The position numbers were made by a program, and so were the translations under genes. This document shows, in pieces, positions 28,855 through 41,042 of a stretch of DNA of 64,000 bases. The number at the start of each line of letters is the position of its first letter. The first letter of the stretch is position 1. Origin of the DNA: Cyanobium gracile PCC 6307 (lineage in GTDB: Bacteria; Cyanobacteriota; Cyanobacteriia; PCC-6307; Cyanobiaceae); NCBI RefSeq assembly GCF_000316515.1, contig NC_019675.1:2443964-2507963 (forward strand). The letters are read 5' to 3'. A model generated the notes under the pieces. That model was not told the origin of the DNA. It saw only the letters and a program-made list of their open reading frames with translations, and searched no databases.

Positions 28855-28860
28855 TAGCTT
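28855..28860 (+). promoter_or_regulatory. Candidate -10 box (TAGCTT) for the serine hydrolase
   Basis: TAGCTT lies 22 bases before the GTG start at 28883 and fits TAnnnT. Confidence 0.4.
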
Positions 28861-28882
28861 TTCCCCAGTTGTCAGCGTTGCC

Positions 28883-30463
28883 GTGGCCCCAAGCGTCCTG
28901 CGCCGCCCCGGGGCGGCCGCCCTGGCTCTGGGCCTGGCGCTGGCCCTTCAGCCCCCGGGTGCAGCCCGCAGCGCCGAGCCGCCGTCGGGGCCCACGCCGC
29001 CGCCACGTCAGGTGACGGCGGAAAGCCTGGCCGCGGCCCTGCCCAAGCTCGATGCCCTGGCCACGGAGATGCAGCGCAGCACCGGTGTCCCGGGCCTGGC
29101 GATCGTCGTGGTGCACGCCGACCGGGTGGTGTTCCTCAAGGGCTACGGCGTGCGGCGGGTGGGCGAGCCCGGTGCGGTGGATGCCGACACCCTCTTCCAG
29201 CTGGCGTCGCTCTCGAAACCGATCGCCGCCACGGTGGTGGCCGGCCTGGTGGGTGACGGGCGCGTGGGCTGGGACGACCCCGTGCTGCGCACCCTCCCTG
29301 CGGCCCGCATCGGTCCGCCGGCCATCGCCCCCTTGGTGACCATCCGCGACCTGCTGTCCCACCGCAGCGGCCTGCCGGACCACGCCGGCGATCACCTGGA
29401 AGACCTGGGCTTCGATCGGGCCACGATCCTCGAGCGGCTGCGGCTGCTGCCCACCGGCAACCGCTTCCGCGCCGACTACGCCTACACCAACTTCGGCTTC
29501 ACGGCCGGCGCCGTGGCCGCCGCCAACGCCGTCGGGCGCCCCTGGGAGGCCCTCTCCAGCGAACGGCTCTACCGGCCCCTGGGCATGGCCCGCACCAGCT
29601 CCCGCCACGCCGATTTCGTGGCCACCGCCAACCGTGCCTCCCTGCATGTGCCGGAGGGGGGCCGCTGGGTGGCCCGCTACCAGCGGGATGCCGATGCCCA
29701 GGCCCCCGCCGGCGGCGTGAGCTCCAGCGTGCGGGATCTGGGCCAGTGGCTGCGGCTGCAGCTGGCCGGCGGCCGCCGCGATGGCCGTGCGGTGGTGGAC
29801 GCCGCCGCCCTCGCCGAGACCCACCGGCCCCAGATCGTCAGCCAGCAGCCCCGCGATCCGGCCACGGATCGGGCCGGCTTCTACGGGCTGGGCTGGAACG
29901 TGAGCTATACCGATCGGGGCACGGTCCAGCTGGGCCATTCGGGCGCCTTCGACCTCGGCGCCGCCACGGCCGTCTACCTGCTGCCGGCGGAATCCCTTGG
30001 CATCATCGTGCTCTCCAACAGCCAGCCGCTGGGGGTGCCGGAGGCCCTCAGCCTCAGCTTCCTCGACCTGGCCACCGCCGGAGCGGTGAAGCGCGACTAC
30101 CTCACCGCCCTGCGCCCCCTGTTCCGGGGCATGGAGCAGCAGGACTATCCCGCCGTGGTCACCCCGGCCCGGCCCCTGCCGGCCCGCCCCGCCGACGCCT
30201 ACACCGGCAGCTACGCCAATGCCTACGTGGGCCCGGTCGCCGTGGTGCCACGCGGCGATGGCCTCGAGCTGCAGCTGGGTCCCCGCCTCACCCCCTTCCC
30301 CCTGACCCCGGTGAGCGGCGACACCTTCCGCTACCAGCCCGCCGGCGAGAACGCCTACGGCCCCAGCGCCGTCACCTTCACGGTCGGCCCCGACGGCAGG
30401 GCCACGGCGGTGCGGATCGACAACCTCAACCTCAACGGCCAGGGGGTGCTCCAGCGGCGCTGA
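28883..30463 (+). CDS. Secreted beta-lactamase-fold serine hydrolase (class C/esterase type)
   Basis: 526-aa protein with a signal peptide (about 1-32) and a class C beta-lactamase/DD-peptidase fold. Catalytic motifs are Ser109-x-x-Lys112 (ASLSKPIA), Tyr-x-Asn in DYAYTNFGF and the third motif HSG in QLGHSGAFDLG. A further ~130-residue beta-rich domain follows the hydrolase. Members of this group act as esterases, D-peptidases or lactamases, and the sequence does not say which. The frame starts with GTG 28883, directly before the signal peptide. It is the last of the five genes between ureD and ureA. Confidence 0.9.
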   Translation: MAPSVLRRPGAAALALGLALALQPPGAARSAEPPSGPTPPPRQVTAESLAAALPKLDALATEMQRSTGVPGLAIVVVHADRVVFLKGYGVRRVGEPGAVDADTLFQLASLSKPIAATVVAGLVGDGRVGWDDPVLRTLPAARIGPPAIAPLVTIRDLLSHRSGLPDHAGDHLEDLGFDRATILERLRLLPTGNRFRADYAYTNFGFTAGAVAAANAVGRPWEALSSERLYRPLGMARTSSRHADFVATANRASLHVPEGGRWVARYQRDADAQAPAGGVSSSVRDLGQWLRLQLAGGRRDGRAVVDAAALAETHRPQIVSQQPRDPATDRAGFYGLGWNVSYTDRGTVQLGHSGAFDLGAATAVYLLPAESLGIIVLSNSQPLGVPEALSLSFLDLATAGAVKRDYLTALRPLFRGMEQQDYPAVVTPARPLPARPADAYTGSYANAYVGPVAVVPRGDGLELQLGPRLTPFPLTPVSGDTFRYQPAGENAYGPSAVTFTVGPDGRATAVRIDNLNLNGQGVLQRR

Positions 30464-30541
30464 TCGGGGCGGCGAACGTTCCTTCTGAACCTGACCGGGT
30501 GCCGGAGCGCTGCGAGAGTGGGGCCGGCCAGCGCAGCCTGC

Positions 30542-30844
30542 ATGAACCTCACCCCCCAGGAGAAAGACAAGCTGTTGATCGTCACCGCCGCCCTGCTGGC
30601 GGAACGGCGGCTCGGCCGGGGCCTGAAGCTCAACCATCCCGAGGCGGTGGCCTGGCTCAGTTTCCAGGTGATCGAAGGGGCCCGCGACGGCCGCAGCGTG
30701 GCGGAGCTGATGCGGGAGGGCACCACCTGGCTGAGCCGGGATCAGGTGATGGAGGGGGTGCCCGAGCTGATCCCTGAGGTGCAGATCGAGGCGATGTTCC
30801 CCGATGGCACCAAGCTCGTCACCCTCCACGAACCGATCCGCTGA
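30542..30844 (+). CDS. ureA: Urease subunit gamma
   Basis: Smallest structural subunit of the nickel urease that hydrolyses urea to ammonia and carbamate. It has the standard 100 aa from ATG 30542: [19 protein letters not shown] at the start, [12 protein letters not shown] and the C-terminal [21 protein letters not shown] longer in-frame start 24 bases upstream is not family-like. ureB follows after nine bases. The gene begins 78 bases after the serine hydrolase and must have its own promoter or be read from the upstream block. Confidence 0.98.
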   Translation: MNLTPQEKDKLLIVTAALLAERRLGRGLKLNHPEAVAWLSFQVIEGARDGRSVAELMREGTTWLSRDQVMEGVPELIPEVQIEAMFPDGTKLVTLHEPIR

Positions 30845-30853
30845 CCCCCCGCC

Positions 30854-31171
30854 ATGGCCCCCCTGATCCCCGGCGAACTGATCCCCGAGCCCGGCACGAT
30901 CGAGCTCAATGTCGGCCGCCCGGTCACCACCCTGTCGGTGGCGAACCGGGGCGACCGGCCCGTGCAGGTGGGCTCCCACTTCCATTTCTATGAAGCCAAC
31001 GGCGCCCTCGAGTTCGACCGCGAGGCGGCCCGCGGCCTGCGGCTCGACATCCCCGCCGGCACCGCCATCCGCTTCGAGCCCGGCGACCAGCGGGACGTGC
31101 ATCTGGTGCCCTACGTCGGCGACCGCCGCGTGTTCGGCTTCAACGGTCTGGTCAACGGCCCCCTCGACTGA
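30854..31171 (+). CDS. ureB: Urease subunit beta
   Basis: Second structural subunit, 105 aa. It opens with [20 protein letters not shown] and contains the conserved [18 protein letters not shown] and [11 protein letters not shown] segments. It is separate from ureA, as in most bacteria other than Helicobacter. Six bases separate it from ureC, so the three subunits are made from one message. Confidence 0.98.
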   Translation: MAPLIPGELIPEPGTIELNVGRPVTTLSVANRGDRPVQVGSHFHFYEANGALEFDREAARGLRLDIPAGTAIRFEPGDQRDVHLVPYVGDRRVFGFNGLVNGPLD

Positions 31172-31177
31172 ACTGCC

Positions 31178-32886
<1,709 letters not shown>

Positions 32887-32902
<16 letters not shown>

Positions 32903-33672
32903 GGGCTGCCGCGCATCGACCGGCGCCGGTCGAGCAGGCGCGTCAGCAGGGTGCGGCTGCTGTGGCGGCTCTGGGCGCCGGCGGCGAAGGCGAGGGCCAT
33001 CACCAGGGCGGAGCCCATCAGCCGCAGCCCATCCCGCAGAACTCCCCACACCAGCGGCTGGAGGGGGGTGGCCTGGTCGATCCTGGCGGGCATGGCGGCT
33101 TCGGCACGGCCCAGGGCGTCGAGCAGGTCCCGGCGCAGCTGGGGCATCGGCTTGGCCAGATCGGCGTCCGTGAGGGCCGGCCCATCGACCGCCGCCAGCT
33201 GCCGCTGGAGGGAGAGGGCATCGGGCGCGGAGCGGATCAGGTCGGAGAAGCGGCTGAACTGCTCCTGGACCGTGCGCCGCTGCAGGGCCTGCAGGGCGGC
33301 ACGGTCACCGAACTGCCGGACCGCGATGGAGCCCTGCAGGGGGATGAGCAGCAGATAGAGGCAGGTGACGAGCACCGCCCACCGGCGCAGGCGCTGGCGC
33401 AGCAGGTAGAGCTCCCGGCGATCCGCTTCCACATGGGCCGCCAGATGCACGAGGGTGAACGCCACGATCGGAAACCCAGAATTGGCGATCACCCGTTCGA
33501 TGAACCGCTGCTGCCAGTCGAGCTGGAGCACCTGAAGCGGCAGGCTGTCGGGGATCACCGCCAGCACGAACAGTGCGACCAGGGCCAGGGCCGTGGCCAG
33601 GAGCATCGAAGCCAGGGACGACAGCGGGCCCGGGGGGCCCCCCTTCTCAGGCCTGGGATCCGTCGGGAGCAC
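32887..33672 (-). CDS. HpsJ-like membrane protein
   Basis: Membrane protein of 261 aa with four predicted segments: about 22-42, 65-85, 98-118 and a late one at about 225-245, enclosing a helical hydrophilic region. The N-terminal two-helix part ([21 protein letters not shown] and onward) resembles HpsJ-family proteins, known from cyanobacterial exopolysaccharide and exosortase clusters. The start is GTG 33672. It overlaps the end of the PEP-CTERM gene by 26 bases and is therefore in the same transcript, which supports a link to exosortase processing. The exosortase itself is not in the window. Family assignment is by resemblance. Confidence 0.6.
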
Positions 33673-34441
33673 GGCGGCGGGCGACGGGAGCGGTGCTGCT
33701 CAGCCGTGAGCGCAGCCGCCGGCTCCAGCCGAAGGCGGCCATCGCGCCGAACAGGGGCAGGGGGCCGGGAACGCTCGCCGCCGCCGGCGGTTCGCCGGGG
33801 AGGGCCCGCACGACCAAGTGGCTGAGCAGAGCCTCCATGGTGCTGCTGCCCCGGCCACCACCGGTGCCGGTGATCGTGATGATCTGGTTGGCCCGGATGA
33901 TGAACGGGTTGCTGAAGGCGTAGCTGGTGTCGACCTGCTTGTCGAAGAGGGTTTCGGTGGACACCACGGGACTGGTGGGTGCCCCCCAGGTGAGCAGGGG
34001 GTTACCCCGGCCGACCCGCAGGCTGCCGTAGCTGTAGCTGAGCAGCTCCACCTGCTGGTCGAAGAACAGTTCGATGGCGTTCTGATTCCTGGCGCCATTG
34101 CCGTTGCCGGGGTTGGCCCGTCCGCAGTTGGTGCGGCCGATGCCGCCGAGCCCAGCCCCACCGGCCTTGTAGAGGCAGAGCCCCTCGTCGGTAGCGCTCA
34201 CGGGCTTGGCGTTGCCGTTGGGGAGCAGCGCGTTCTGGAACACCAGCTGGAGCGTCTGGCCGTTGGCTGTGGCGGTGAAGGCCTTGCTGGGCGAGGCCAG
34301 GGGCGCGGCGGGGCTGGCAGTGCTTCTGCCGAGGTCGAAGGTGAAGGTGGTGCCGATGGCCCGCGCCGGCGATCCGCCCAGGACCAGCTCCGCGGTGAGG
34401 AGGGGTCCCAGAAGCAGCTGGGCAGGGGGCAGGGGGGACAT
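33647..34441 (-). CDS. PEP-CTERM-type sorted exported protein
   Basis: Exported protein of 264 aa. A signal peptide (about 1-28, ending ARA) is followed by a beta-rich body with Cys in EGLCLYK and TNCGRAN. Near the C-terminus the sequence VPGPLPLFGAMAAFGWSRRL is the cyanobacterial form of a PEP-CTERM sorting signal (PGPLPL, hydrophobic helix, basic stop), but about 20 further residues follow the basic stretch, more than usual. An exosortase would cut at the signal and release or anchor the protein. It shares a transcript with the HpsJ-like gene. The function of the body is unknown. Confidence 0.8.
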   Translation of the reverse strand: MSPLPPAQLLLGPLLTAELVLGGSPARAIGTTFTFDLGRSTASPAAPLASPSKAFTATANGQTLQLVFQNALLPNGNAKPVSATDEGLCLYKAGGAGLGGIGRTNCGRANPGNGNGARNQNAIELFFDQQVELLSYSYGSLRVGRGNPLLTWGAPTSPVVSTETLFDKQVDTSYAFSNPFIIRANQIITITGTGGGRGSSTMEALLSHLVVRALPGEPPAAASVPGPLPLFGAMAAFGWSRRLRSRLSSTAPVARRRAPDGSQA

Positions 34442-34477
34442 GGCGGCGCAGCTCGGCGCACGGATGTGTTGCGCAAT

Positions 34478-34981
34478 CTAAAGAGTTCGCGCCGCCCCGC
34501 CACCCATCCGTTCCTCTTCAAGCGCCCACTCCTCCTCATTGGGATCCCTTAGGAGGCTGCGCCTCTCCACCGAGAGGACGGGCAGCTCCCGGAGGGGACT
34601 GGCAAAGGCCACACCGAAGGTGAGGGCGAAGTGGGCCTGGGAGATCCACCGAAGTCGGGCCCGCAGGCGCTGCACCCCGAAGTCGGGATGGGAATGCAGA
34701 TCCAGCAGGATCCACTGCCCCATCCCCAGGGTCTGTTCCTCGTTGGCAATCAGGCCCATCCCGCCCTCGGCCACATCGACGATGTCGGCGAGGAACCAGC
34801 GCCCACAGGGATGGCCCTCACCGTTGAGGCGCCGGATGGCGATGGGGCGGCAGCGCTCGACGGGGTGCCGTCCGAAGGCGCGCTTCTCAGGCCAGGCCCC
34901 AAGCCGGTGTCTGTCCTCGGAGCGCGGTGGTGGTGGCCCCAAGGGATGCGAGCGGGGGGAACCGCTCTGGCCGGTCAACAT
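34478..34981 (-). CDS. PilZ domain protein
   Basis: 167-aa soluble protein with a PilZ fold: an Arg-rich RHPVERCRPIAIRR segment, then DIVDVAEGGMGL in the place of the [DN]xSxxG motif, here with Ala for Ser, and a beta-barrel that follows. PilZ domains bind cyclic di-GMP and pass the signal to motility or polysaccharide export. The Arg-rich strand is kept but the second motif is altered, so binding is likely yet not certain. A GGDEF-EAL protein is encoded at 43372-45507. It diverges from the ATP-grasp gene with 202 bases between the starts. Confidence 0.75.
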   Translation of the reverse strand: MLTGQSGSPRSHPLGPPPPRSEDRHRLGAWPEKRAFGRHPVERCRPIAIRRLNGEGHPCGRWFLADIVDVAEGGMGLIANEEQTLGMGQWILLDLHSHPDFGVQRLRARLRWISQAHFALTFGVAFASPLRELPVLSVERRSLLRDPNEEEWALEEERMGGGAARTL

Positions 34982-35183
34982 GGTCGATGGCTCCCTTCTA
35001 TCAATCCATAAATCGAGACGGATCCCCCGTCACCACTTCTTCACCGTTGCTTTGCCAAATGAAACGTTCCCCGCGATCTCCGGGCCCGCGTCCCGGGTGG
35101 CGGCGCCCCCGCTTTTCGTAGCAACGGCAACGGGTGGCCACCCCGGCGGCACTGCAGGATCCAACCGCGTGGATGGGTATGGA

Positions 35184-36623
35184 ATGTTCAGTCAGTACAA
35201 ACCGAACCAGGGGTACGACGAGTACTTCACCTCCACCGACCAGCCCCGGGCGACCCTGACGCCCCTGCTGTCGTCCCTGGGCCAGATGGGCCTCGACCAG
35301 CTGAACCGCAACCACGCCGCCGCCGGCATGCTGCTCAAGCGGCTCGGCGCCACCTTCCGGCTCAACGATTCCGACAGCAAGGGCGTCGAGCGGATCCTCC
35401 CCTTCGATCCCCTCCCCCGCCTGATCGGCGCCCGGGACTGGGAGCGGCTGGAGCGGGGCCTGTTCCAGCGGCTGGAGGCGATCGACCGCTTCCTGGCCGA
35501 TGTCTATGGCGACCAGAAGATCCTCGCCGACGGGGTGGTGCCCAGGTCCGACGTCGAAAGCTCTCAGGGCTGGCGGCCCCAGATGCAGGGTTTCCAGCCG
35601 CCCCTCGGCCGCTGGTGCCACATCTCCGGCCTCGATCTGGTGCGCGACGGCGACGGCACCTGGCGGGTGCTGGAGGACAACCTGCGCTGTCCTTCCGGGG
35701 TGGCCTACTTCCTCGAGAACCGGCGCGTCATGAAGCGCATGTTCCCGAGCCTGTTCGCCGGTCGCACCGTGCAGCCCATCGACGACTACCCCTCCCACCT
35801 GCTGCAGACCCTGCGGGAGCTGGCCCCCTGGACCGACACCCCCAAGGTGGTGCTGCTCACCCCCGGGGTGTTCAACAGCGCCTACTTCGAGCACAGCTAC
35901 CTCGCCCAGCAGATGGGCATCCAGCTGGTGGAGGGGCGCGATCTGGTGTGCGAGGGGGATCGGGTCTGGATGCGCAGCACCGCCGGCCTGGAGGCGGTGG
36001 ATGTGATCTACCGCCGTATCGATGACGACTTCCTCGACCCGGCGGTGTTCCGCAGCGATTCGCTGCTGGGCGTGCGGGGGCTGATGGGTGCCTATGCCGC
36101 GGGTCGGGTGGCGATCGCCAATGCCCCCGGCACCGGCGTGGCCGATGACAAGCTCATCTACGCCTACGTCGGCGAGATGATCCGCTACTACCTCGGCGAG
36201 GAGCCCATCATCGAGAACGTCCCCACCTACATCTGCTCCCGCCCCGACGACCAGGCCTACGTGCTGGCCCACCTCGGGGAGCTGGTGGTGAAGGCGGTGG
36301 CCGAGGCCGGCGGCTACGGGATGCTGATCGGCCCCCATGCCAGCCAGGCGGAGATCGAGGAGTTCGCCGTCAAGATCCAGGCCAACCCCCGCAACTACAT
36401 CGCCCAGCCGACCCTGGAGCTCTCCACTGTGCCCTCCCTGAGCGAAGGGGAGCTCTACCCCTGCCACGTGGATCTGCGCCCCTACGTGCTGCGCGGCAAG
36501 GAGGCCTGGGTGAGCCCCGGCGGCCTCACCCGCGTGGCGCTGCGGCGCGGGTCCCTGGTGGTCAATTCCTCCCAGGGCGGCGGCTGCAAGGACACCTGGA
36601 TCGTGGATGAAGCCCCATGCTGA
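35184..36623 (+). CDS. Circularly permuted ATP-grasp type 2 protein
   Basis: 479-aa protein of the family formed by DUF404 and DUF407. Typical segments are RPDDQAYVLAHLGELVVK, GYGMLIGP, PRNYIAQPTLELSTVP and the end GGGCKDTWIVDE. The fold is that of ATP-dependent carboxylate-amine ligases, and comparative work predicts a role in making or attaching a peptide-like product together with the alpha-E and transglutaminase genes that follow. I start at ATG 35184 (MFSQYKPNQGYDEYF), the usual N-terminus; the frame is open upstream but without family-like residues. It overlaps the next gene by seven bases. Confidence 0.92.
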   Translation: MFSQYKPNQGYDEYFTSTDQPRATLTPLLSSLGQMGLDQLNRNHAAAGMLLKRLGATFRLNDSDSKGVERILPFDPLPRLIGARDWERLERGLFQRLEAIDRFLADVYGDQKILADGVVPRSDVESSQGWRPQMQGFQPPLGRWCHISGLDLVRDGDGTWRVLEDNLRCPSGVAYFLENRRVMKRMFPSLFAGRTVQPIDDYPSHLLQTLRELAPWTDTPKVVLLTPGVFNSAYFEHSYLAQQMGIQLVEGRDLVCEGDRVWMRSTAGLEAVDVIYRRIDDDFLDPAVFRSDSLLGVRGLMGAYAAGRVAIANAPGTGVADDKLIYAYVGEMIRYYLGEEPIIENVPTYICSRPDDQAYVLAHLGELVVKAVAEAGGYGMLIGPHASQAEIEEFAVKIQANPRNYIAQPTLELSTVPSLSEGELYPCHVDLRPYVLRGKEAWVSPGGLTRVALRRGSLVVNSSQGGGCKDTWIVDEAPC

Positions 36624-37597
36624 GCCGCGTCGCCGATTCCCTCTACTGGATCAACCGCAACGTCGAGCGGGCCGAGAACATCTCCCGCTTCGTGGAGGTG
36701 AGCGAGGCCATGGCCCTCGACTGCCCCCCCGGCAGCGCCGAGCCCTGGCTGCCGCTGATCGACGCCAGCGGCGACCGCAAGCTCTTCGACGAGCTCTGCC
36801 CGGTGGTCACCCCCGAGGCCGTGATCCATTTCCTGGTGCGGGAGGCGGAGAACCCCAGCAGTGTTCTCAACTGCATCGCCAACGCCCGGGAGAACGCCCG
36901 CCAGATCCGTGAGGTGATGACCACGGAGATGTGGGAGCAGATCAACGACATCTACTGGACGCTTCAGGAGGACGCCTTCTGGCAGCAGCCGCCCCAGGAG
37001 CAGCTGCGGGAGATCCGCCGCGCCTGCCAGCTCTTCTACGGCATCACCGACGCCACCCTCAGCCGCGACCTCTCCTGGCAGTTCAGCCGGCTGGGGCGGC
37101 TCCTGGAGCGGGCCGACAAGACCACCCGGATCCTCGATGTCAAATACTTCCTGCTGCTGCCGTCCCCCGAGGAGGTGGGCGGGGTGCTCGACGAGCTGCA
37201 GTGGATCTCCCTGCTGCGCTCGGCCGGGGCCTACCAGATGTTCCGCCAGTCCAGCCAGCAGGCGATCGAACCCAAGGCCGTGGCGGCGTTCCTGCTGCTG
37301 GATCCGATCTTCCCCCGCTCGGTGCGCTATTGCCTCGAGCGGATCAATGAGACACTGCGGATCATCCGCGGCAGCTCCGTTCCTCGCCCCGCCGACGATC
37401 TGGAGTGCCTGATCGGGCTCACCCTGGCCCACTGGAGCTTCACCAGGATCGACGAACTGGTGGCCACCGGGCTCCATGAAGCCATCGATAACTTCCAGTC
37501 CGATCTCAATCGCCTGCATGAGCTGATCGAAGCGCGCTACTTCATCGCCCCCGCCGGCACCACCGCCAGTCAGGAGGCGGCATGCGAGCCCGCATAA
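36617..37597 (+). CDS. Alpha-E domain protein (DUF403)
   Basis: Helical protein of 326 aa that starts with MLSRVADSLYWINRNVERAE, the hallmark of the alpha-E family. It contains repeated Glu-rich helical units such as RLGRLLERADKTTRILD and the Asn/Arg stretch NCIANARENARQIR. It is nearly always encoded next to a circularly permuted ATP-grasp gene and a transglutaminase gene, as here, with overlaps of seven and sixteen bases. Its biochemical role is not established; a scaffold or substrate-binding part of the ligase system is likely. Confidence 0.93.
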   Translation: MLSRVADSLYWINRNVERAENISRFVEVSEAMALDCPPGSAEPWLPLIDASGDRKLFDELCPVVTPEAVIHFLVREAENPSSVLNCIANARENARQIREVMTTEMWEQINDIYWTLQEDAFWQQPPQEQLREIRRACQLFYGITDATLSRDLSWQFSRLGRLLERADKTTRILDVKYFLLLPSPEEVGGVLDELQWISLLRSAGAYQMFRQSSQQAIEPKAVAAFLLLDPIFPRSVRYCLERINETLRIIRGSSVPRPADDLECLIGLTLAHWSFTRIDELVATGLHEAIDNFQSDLNRLHELIEARYFIAPAGTTASQEAACEPA

Positions 37598-38481
37598 CCC
37601 ACACCTTCGACTACCGCTACAGCGCTCCGGTCTTCCTGGGCCCCCACCGGTTCTGCCTGAAGCCCCGGGGCCATGGCTTCCAGCGCCTGCTGCATTTCCA
37701 CCTCGCGGTCACGCCGGAGCCGTCCCGCTTCTACCCGCTGCTGGCCGCCAGCGGTGATGAGATCCTGCGGGCCCGCTTCATGGGCAGCACCGAGCACTTC
37801 CGGGTGCAGGCGATCAGCGATGTGGAGACCCAGCAGCCCCCGCCCCTGGCCAGCTGCCTGGAGGACCAGGAGCCGCTGCTCCCTTACCCAGTGGGCCACC
37901 TCAACGGCGATCTGCTGGGTTCCCTCGAGGGCTGGCTGCCCAACGGGCAGCACGACCCTGCCGCGGTGGACCTGGCCCAGGAGGCGCTGATGGGCAGCGA
38001 CCAGCGCGGGCTGATGTTCCTGGAGCAGCTGGTGGAGATCATCAAGGACCGGGTCAAGTACACCCAGCGGCACGTGGGGCCGGCCTGGCCGGCGGGGCGC
38101 ACCCTCAAAGAGCGGGTCGGCTCCTGTCGCGACCTGGCGATGCTGATGGTCGAGACCTGCCGCTGCGTCGGCCTGCCGTCCCGGTTCGTGAGCGGCTACC
38201 ACCTGGTGGAACCGCAGCCGAAGCAGTACGACCTGCACGCCTGGGCCGAGGTCTACCTGCCCGGGGCGGGCTGGCGGGGGTTCGATCCCAGCGGCATGGG
38301 CAGCGTCGACGACCGTTACATCACCCTGGCCACCTCCTCCAAGCCCACCCTCACCGCGGCGGTGAACGGCAGCTTCTCGGGCCCGACGGGGGTGGACAGC
38401 GAGCTGGAATGGGCCATCGAGGCGGAGCTGCTGGAGCCCACGCCCATGGGTTCCGCCCGGCATGAGGTGCTGCACAGCTGA
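37582..38481 (+). CDS. Transglutaminase-like cysteine peptidase
   Basis: 299-aa protein with an N-terminal bacterial transglutaminase-like domain (MRARITHTFDYRYSAPVFL) and a papain-like core. The triad is Cys182 (VGSCRDLAMLM), His219 (YDLHAWAEVYLPGAGW) and Asp235 (FDPSGMG), all present. Such enzymes cut or transfer amide bonds. It is the third gene of the ATP-grasp / alpha-E set and should be translated with them because of the 16-base overlap. No signal peptide is seen, so it probably works in the cytoplasm. Confidence 0.92.
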   Translation: MRARITHTFDYRYSAPVFLGPHRFCLKPRGHGFQRLLHFHLAVTPEPSRFYPLLAASGDEILRARFMGSTEHFRVQAISDVETQQPPPLASCLEDQEPLLPYPVGHLNGDLLGSLEGWLPNGQHDPAAVDLAQEALMGSDQRGLMFLEQLVEIIKDRVKYTQRHVGPAWPAGRTLKERVGSCRDLAMLMVETCRCVGLPSRFVSGYHLVEPQPKQYDLHAWAEVYLPGAGWRGFDPSGMGSVDDRYITLATSSKPTLTAAVNGSFSGPTGVDSELEWAIEAELLEPTPMGSARHEVLHS

Positions 38482-38585
38482 AGCGAAGCCACTCTTAAGG
38501 TGCGTCAGCTGGTAGCCGATGCATCAGCGGCGGGCGTACTCCCCAGGCCAGGACGGGTTCACTCCGCCGACTGCCGCCCGTCCCC

Positions 38586-41012
<2,427 letters not shown>

Positions 41013-41042
41013 GCCTCCCGCAAACCACATGAGCTGGCCCGC

